Source: Calycina herbarum (lineage: Eukaryota > Ascomycota > Leotiomycetes > Helotiales > Pezizellaceae). From it: a stretch of DNA of 64,000 bases. Each line of letters starts with the position of its first letter. The stretch's first letter is position 1. Below the pieces are notes generated by a model. The model saw only the letters and a program-made list of their open reading frames with translations. It had not been told where the DNA came from and made no database searches. This document shows, in pieces, positions 58,993-64,000 of this stretch. The stretch lies in contig LLEY01000064.1 of the NCBI GenBank assembly GCA_001414485.1, positions 62,001 through 126,000 of the forward strand. Reading direction: 5' to 3'. A program made the translations under genes and the position numbers.

Positions 58993-59330
58993 GTTGTCGT
59001 TATATAAATTAATACGTCTAGAGCTTTCTAACGTGTCTTCTTCTCTATAATTTAAGAATATAATTCGCTATATCTTCTATACTAGTAAGCTAGAGCGTAA
59101 ACTCTCTAGTATCTAAATCAAGTATATATCGAATAATAATATTCTTCTCTAACTTAGTTAATTTAAGTGATTTAGACCGGTATTCGCTATAAGAAGATAT
59201 ACTGTTTATTTAATTATAAAGTATACTTTCAGTAATATTATAGAGTTTAGTAGCGCGTCTATAACTTATTTTTTTTATAGATCGAATAGCTTCTATTACT
59301 ATATTAATTCGTACTTCTTAATCTTAAATT
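58993..59330 (-). pseudogene. Fot1 copy 2 transposase, N-terminal part
   Basis: HTH and DNA-binding region on the minus strand, homologous to copy 1 (EARIILAIEAI-like segment near 59320-59270). The frame is separated from the catalytic part by the nested element. Confidence 0.7.
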
Positions 59331-59434
59331 AGTATTATTATTATAGAGAAAACGCGTATTAAAGTAATAAGATAGAAAAATAAGAAAAAGTACGTAGTAT
59401 ACTAATATACGCGGCGTACTAATAAACTACGTTA

Positions 59435-60479
59435 TATAAAAAATAAAGCTATTTATACTTTATATCTAGCTCTAGAAGTTGTTCTTTCCTCTATTATTAA
59501 TATCTTATATACTTAAAATAATATTATTTATCGTTTTCTAGAATATATTATTCTACTTCTCTATCTAAGCCTTTTATAGCTGCTTTCTTATCTTTGAAGA
59601 ATTAGGTCTCTTCCTAAGTTACGCTCTAATATATACCTAATAATACTTAATAGAGTTGAGATCTAGAGACTAGAGAGAGTAGAAGTATTAGTAAATAGAG
59701 CTATATACTAAAGTCTCTTATATATCTTAAGTAATATAAGAAGATACGTTATCTATAGCTAAGTATATCTCTTTCTCTCTTTCTCTCTTTAGCTCTTATA
59801 TTTAAGAGATAAGCTTTAGTTCAAAGTAAGATATATAAAGCCTATACTAATCTACCTCTTCTTTACTTCTATTCTCTTATTTTATCCTCCTATCTCTTAC
59901 AAAGATAGCTTCGCTTATACGCTTCTTAAGAGGCTTCTTTCCTCTTTTTTCCTAGTCTCTTTTCTTTACTACTTCTATCTACTGAAATATTATCTATAAG
60001 AAGGAATCCTAAGCCTTATTCTAATCTAAAAGATTCTCTACTACTACTATTATCTCCTTATCTATCTCTATCTTAAAGATAATATAAGAGCTTTTAACCT
60101 AACCTAGATATATAGTACTAAAGAACTACCTATTAGAGTACCCCTTTATAGTAATACTCTATATATAAGTTATACTAATATTAGTCTATTCTCTTAAGTT
60201 CTATTTAAATAGAGACTATATTAATAAAAATAACTTATAAAAGGTTTACTTTAAGAAGCTAGTATACTACTTTAATATAAGCTTTCTCTAACTTAGGAGT
60301 TAACTCTAGCTTAAAACCTCCTATTATAAAGAAGTAACTAGTATTATATATTACTTATTTAAAAGAAGACTTAAAGAGATTCTTAGATTCGTTTTTATTA
60401 CTATAAAAGCTAAGTTTAGTAAGAAGAGTAATATTACTCTTTTGTTTATTTTTATAGAAGAAAGTAATATACTTAATAA
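59435..60479 (-). mobile_element. Tc1/mariner-like transposon remnant
   Basis: The minus strand carries a decayed Tc1-type transposase, unlike the pogo elements nearby. IDNVSSYITQDI near 59770 matches the DNA-x-x-H block (usual DNASSHTA). A SLDLNSIKYYQVYIRA segment near 59680-59640 matches the SPDLNPIE-x-VW motif, followed by LRKRPNSSKIRKQL. The upstream part (KLELTPKLEKAYIKVVYQLLK near 60320-60250) is less clear and frameshifted. I could not find convincing terminal inverted repeats. Confidence 0.6.
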
Positions 60480-60675
60480 TATAACAGTCCTAGTTATATA
60501 CGACTAGATCACGTGACTGGATCACGTGCCGAGGTTCTACCGAAGTCTCACTTAGTATATATAAATAGAGACAGAGTATACTAACTCTTCTCTTCTCTCT
60601 TTAGTTTAGTTTTCTTCGAATATAAGTACTATTCTATAAGTACTTTTTTTAGTATATTTATAAAAAGCTATTATA
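60480..60675 (+). repeat. Probable 5' LTR of E
   Basis: Starts TATAACAGTCCTAG and ends CTATTATA. It has a TATATATAAATAG element at about 60556-60568 and two GATCACGTG sites near 60510-60530. The right boundary is supported by the primer-binding site beginning two bases later. The matching 3' LTR is not visible, so the limits are inferred. Confidence 0.6.
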
Positions 60676-60677
60676 CT

Positions 60678-60687
60678 AAAACTAAAC
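60678..60687 (+). promoter_or_regulatory. Putative self-priming primer-binding site of E
   Basis: AAAACTAAAC is the exact 10-nt reverse complement of GTTTAGTTTT at 60604-60613 in the LTR, about 45 bp after the TATA element. Spacing from the LTR end is two bases, as in families A, B and C. Confidence 0.6.
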
Positions 60688-60799
60688 TTATACTCTCGTC
60701 TAGAAAGGTATACGAATATCCTAAAACAGACAACGCTGTTTACGAACGAAAACATATATATTCACTTTATAGTAAATTCTTTTATACGCGGTAATAAGC

Positions 60800-61960
60800 T
60801 TCGACGCTTCTCTCTTAGCTAGCTTAATAAACTACTAGACAAAGAGCTTTTACCTTTACTATCTATTATTAACACTAGCTTTTAAAAGACTAAGACCTCT
60901 TCCTAAGCTATAGTACTACGACCTCTATCTACTAGTAAGGCTATTACTAGCTCTTCTATAGTAGTAAAGTCTAAGTTACCTTCTCTGCTTTTAGTCGATA
61001 ATATCTAATAATAAATCCTTTAGACGATAACTACTCTTATAGATAAGGTCTACTACGTTAAAGTTAATACTAGATCTAGATCTACTTTTTAAGTAGTAGA
61101 AATACACGTACGCTATAAATACACCTTTATAGAGCTAAAAGCTAAAAAGGTTATCTAATCTACTTCTACTACCTAGTCTTCTAAAAAGACTAGTAGAGTA
61201 GAAAATCTAGGTACGTTTATAATAGAAGACGACTAGATTATATATAATACTTAGAAGACTAAAATTATAGTAAAGCTATATATTAATACCGACTACTTCG
61301 AGTCTAAGAAAGCAAAGATAAACCTAGTATATCGCGCTACTACTAGCTAAGCACGTGATTATATTTACCTAAAATATAAGTTTAATATAGACGACTTATT
61401 CACTACTTATAACAAGATACTAGCTTACTTCTATAATATTACCGTTAGTCTATACGTTTATAACAAAGCTTATAAGAAGTACTAAGAGCTATAAATAGCT
61501 CGAGAGACGTTCTACGAGTTTTAAGCGAAGTTCTAGAAGCTAGTAGACGAGTCTAGTACTCTAAAGTAAGATAGAATTAACGACATTTTTAATAAGTTAA
61601 CTATTAACCTCTAATAAGCTCTTACTATTATTAGACTTTAAGCTAAGAGAGATATAGACCTCTTTTATACTCTTACTAGTAGCGTCGACAACGACCTACG
61701 AGATATTATAGAAGAAAAGACTAGAAAATATATAAGTAAGTATCTATCTACTATAGCTATAACTACGACTATAGCTACAGCTATACGTTCTTTAGAAATT
61801 CCTACTCGTATAGCTAGTATTTACCTCTCTACTAACACGTGTTATAACTGTGAAGAAGTCGTCTATTATATCAAGTCCTATCTATAGCTAAGAGTCTATA
61901 AGAAGATAGACTTAAGTAAGCTAAAGAAGGAAGAAGAAGCTAGATCTAAGTTAGAAAATA
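60800..61960 (+). pseudogene. E gag remnant
   Basis: Degraded Gag with long readable runs, for example YLKYKFNIDDLFTTYNKILAYF near 61370-61430. DRINDIFNKLTINL lies near 61570-61610 and LTSSVDNDLRDIIEEKTRKYI near 61670-61730. The zinc knuckle near 61835-61880 reads TCYNCEEVVYYIKSYL, a CCHC motif with two Cys kept. A Lys/Glu-rich end follows. Stops are TAG/TAA only. Confidence 0.78.
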
Positions 61961-62079
61961 ACTATATCTAAGAGAAGACTCTACCTTAGATAAATATAGA
62001 ATTAATCTCTCTAAGATTAATCTATAGTTATTAGTTAGTAGAAAAGCGTTTACTTTACCTAGTATAATAATAATTAATA

Positions 62080-62960
62080 GATATAGTATATAAACTACTA
62101 CTCTTAGTAACCTTAGAGGAAATATATTCTCTTTTATAGACGTCTAATTTAGCTACGACTTAGCGAAGTTCTATAATCTTAAAATAAAAAGACTTCTTAT
62201 ACTTATAAAGATTCGCAGATATAATAGAGAGATTAGTAGAGAAGCTACTTACTATCTTCTCTCTAATTACGTATTAGATAGCTGTAAATTCTTTAATATA
62301 TCTTTTATTCTACTAGACCTAGGATTATATAACGTTATTCTTAGCTAAAAGTTCTTTAAATACTTTTATATTAATATCGACGTAACTTATTAAAAGTTAC
62401 TCTAGCTAGAGAAACTTAAGCCTTACTTCTCTACTTAATAGTCTATACCTCTCTTACGCGAAGCTATTTATTCTAAGAACTCTATACTCTTTTACTAGAA
62501 TTAGATAGACGCTTATAATCTTATAATAGAAGCGGACGAATTATAGAGACAGAATAGCTAATCTATTCTAGAACTTAGTATAATAGAATATCTAGAATAT
62601 ATATCTATAATCTACGAAAGTAACTACTAGTCTTTTATATAAGTATAATACTAGATTATAAAACAGGAACTAGAGGGATTACCTAAGAAAGTGCTTACTC
62701 TAGTCTATTAATAAAAGCTTTTTCTAAAGTAAGAACCTTCTATAATAATTAATATCTCTACTATATCTACTATAGGAATATACTACTATTTACTTTAGAA
62801 AGATAGCGAGATGTTTCCTACTAGCTTATATAAGATTAAGAGTATTATAGCTAGTTAAGAAGAAGATTAGATAATACTAGAGGTTCTAGAGAAGTATATA
62901 GATTTTATAGACGTATTTTTTAAGAATATTAAGAATATCAAGAATATATATATATTAAAG
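62080..62960 (+). pseudogene. E protease and pre-RT region
   Basis: SFIDVQFSYDLAKFYNLK near 62133-62190 resembles the segment after the retropepsin active site. FILLDLGLYNVILS near 62305-62350 matches the usual LGxxDxILG motif. The frame goes on with SEMFPTSLYKI and VLEKYIDFIDVFFKNIKN near 62800-62940, the segment that precedes gypsy RT, and is lost before the RT begins. Confidence 0.65.
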
Positions 62961-64000
62961 CACGATTAGACTATCTTAAGCGATTGGCTCCTAGTGTACC
63001 GTGAGAAAAACTGGTTACGTAAGAAATACTAAACTTCTCCTCGCGTCGTCCGCTCGCATCGTCTACTCTCTCTTACTACTCTTATAGACCCTCCTCGCTT
63101 CTATACTTTCTGTAGACAAAATCGCCTAGCTACTTACTTTATATAAGGCAGGAGGTAATATAAGACCTGTAGCTACTGTCGAGTCCGTATGCTCCCCGGT
63201 TCCTAGCCTAACTAACTAGTATATAGAACCGACATACGACGAAACACGCTTAGAAACGCTCTGCTTTGTAAGAACTCGACCTAAATACTCTCTCTCCCTC
63301 GCGCCGCCGACGACGGCCTCCTACGGACGTGTCTGCGGACGCCCTAAGCCTACCACGCTAGTAACAGGCTCGTTAACCGTCTGTCGAGGCTCCCGTTAGT
63401 ATCGTAGAGGACCCTTCTATCGACCTACCTCTTATACGGCCTCCTAGCTTCCTCTCCTGCCTTCGTCCAGCTCTGTAATATACTCTCTAGCCCTTAACTG
63501 CTCGCTGTATAGCCTGTAATATCTTATACTTCCAGTTTATAGGCGGCTTCTCTAAGCCCTGTTATAAGAAAGACGATGTTATACTCTCACCGATCTGTAA
63601 ACCGCCTAAGTACTTATATAGCCTCCTTATAGGCGATAACCTACGCTGCTACACCTTCTAGACACACTTATACGTATATAACTATGCCTTTATGTTTATA
63701 TCTATAAGCTATAAGAAGGATACGCGGATCGACCCTACTACTAGTAAGATCTAGTGCTTTTAGATCTATAGGTAGCTCTTTCACTACTATAGCCTCTTAT
63801 AGCCGGCGTCTTACGAGGTGCCTTCCTTTATACAGCTCTTCTTTTATAACCTAGCGTATATAATAGACATTCGTACTAACTAGTACTTATAGCTTAACCG
63901 GACGATCCTTTTACAGCTTATAGAGGTGCTTATAGACTGTAACCTGTTTATTTCCTTATATAAGATAGCTTATAAGCGACTTACGACCTAGTAAGCTGAC
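62960..64000 (+). mobile_element. Helitron, 5' part with replicase N-terminal domain, leaves the window
   Basis: Base composition changes near 62960: more C and G, more CpG, CpA and TpG. The plus strand from about 63525 reads FIGGFSKPCYKKDDVILSPICKPP, then SLLIGDNLRCYTF, YNYAFMFISISYKKDTRIDPTTSK, and VPSFIQLFFYNLAYIIDIRTN. This matches the Helitron helicase-like N-terminal (Rep) domain of fungal Helitrons. Stops at expected Gln and Trp codons show that it too has been through RIP. Between 62960 and 63500 a Cys/Arg-rich reading is seen but not assigned. The exact 5' terminus was not found. Confidence 0.7.

Larger units (their letters stand above)
54012..59432 (-). mobile_element. Fot1-like transposon, copy 2, containing two nested transposons
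   Basis: TIRs starting ACGTAGTTTATTAGTACGCCGCG at both ends and TA duplications (54010-54011, 59433-59434). Without its 3.6-kb insert it is about 1.86 kb, close to copy 1, to which its transposase is homologous. The TIR core differs from copy 1 (GTACGCCGCGTATATTAGTATACCGCG type), so it is a sister family. Confidence 0.88.
60480..62960 (+). mobile_element. Gypsy-type element E, 5' part only
   Basis: LTR, primer-binding site, gag and protease of another LTR retrotransposon on the plus strand. It stops before the RT, where Helitron sequence begins. No 3' LTR is in the window. In-frame stops are of the RIP type. Confidence 0.75.

Noticed and set aside
62960..64000. GC-richer stretch as a possible host gene
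   Set aside because: The only convincing reading is the Helitron Rep-type domain, and it carries RIP-type stops.

Overview
The window looks like an AT-rich, gene-empty block of a filamentous ascomycete (Pezizomycotina) genome, made of nested and decayed transposable elements. I see no intact gene and no host gene, tRNA or rRNA. Recognisable transposon proteins can be followed for kilobases, but their frames are broken by many in-frame TAG and TAA codons, where CAG, CAA or TGG would be expected. TGA stops are nearly absent, CpA and TpG are rare, TpA is very common and CpG survives. This is the signature of repeat-induced point mutation (RIP), which is fungus-specific.

Layout. 1-439: a family-A LTR cut by the window edge. 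440-6844: a Tad-like LINE. 6845-18785: gypsy element A0, carrying gypsy element B (11201-16838) and a copia-type solo LTR (10177-10325). 18786 to about 32288: a minus-strand Copia element split by a Fot1 transposon (19442-21587) and by a complete gypsy element A2 (23229-30242). 32289-52640: gypsy element A3, spread over 20 kb by three later insertions: A1 (35215-42461), gypsy C (43520-49042) and a solo A LTR (50042-50492). 52646-53960: minus-strand gypsy remnant D. 54012-59432: a second Fot1-like transposon containing a different pogo-like element (55432-58990), which contains a 1.1 kb deletion derivative (56832-57944). 59435-60479: a Tc1-like remnant. 60480 to about 62960: the 5' part of gypsy E. 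About 62960-64000: the beginning of a Helitron that leaves the window.

Most insertion boundaries are fixed by target-site duplications: 5 bp for LTR elements (GCTTA, GCTTT, TTAAG, TTATA, CTATA, GATAA) and TA for the DNA transposons. Removing an insert restores the host frame at junctions I followed, for example the Copia integrase across A2. Gypsy families A, B, C and D all end pol with a chromodomain, so they are chromoviruses. Families A, B, C and E each have a short sequence just inside the 5' LTR complementary to the predicted start of their own transcript, suggesting Tf1/sushi-type self-priming.

The most unusual feature is a conserved antisense reading frame of about 200 codons between pol and the 3' LTR of family A. 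It is recognisable in all four copies, with its stop codon at the same place and conserved protein similarity.
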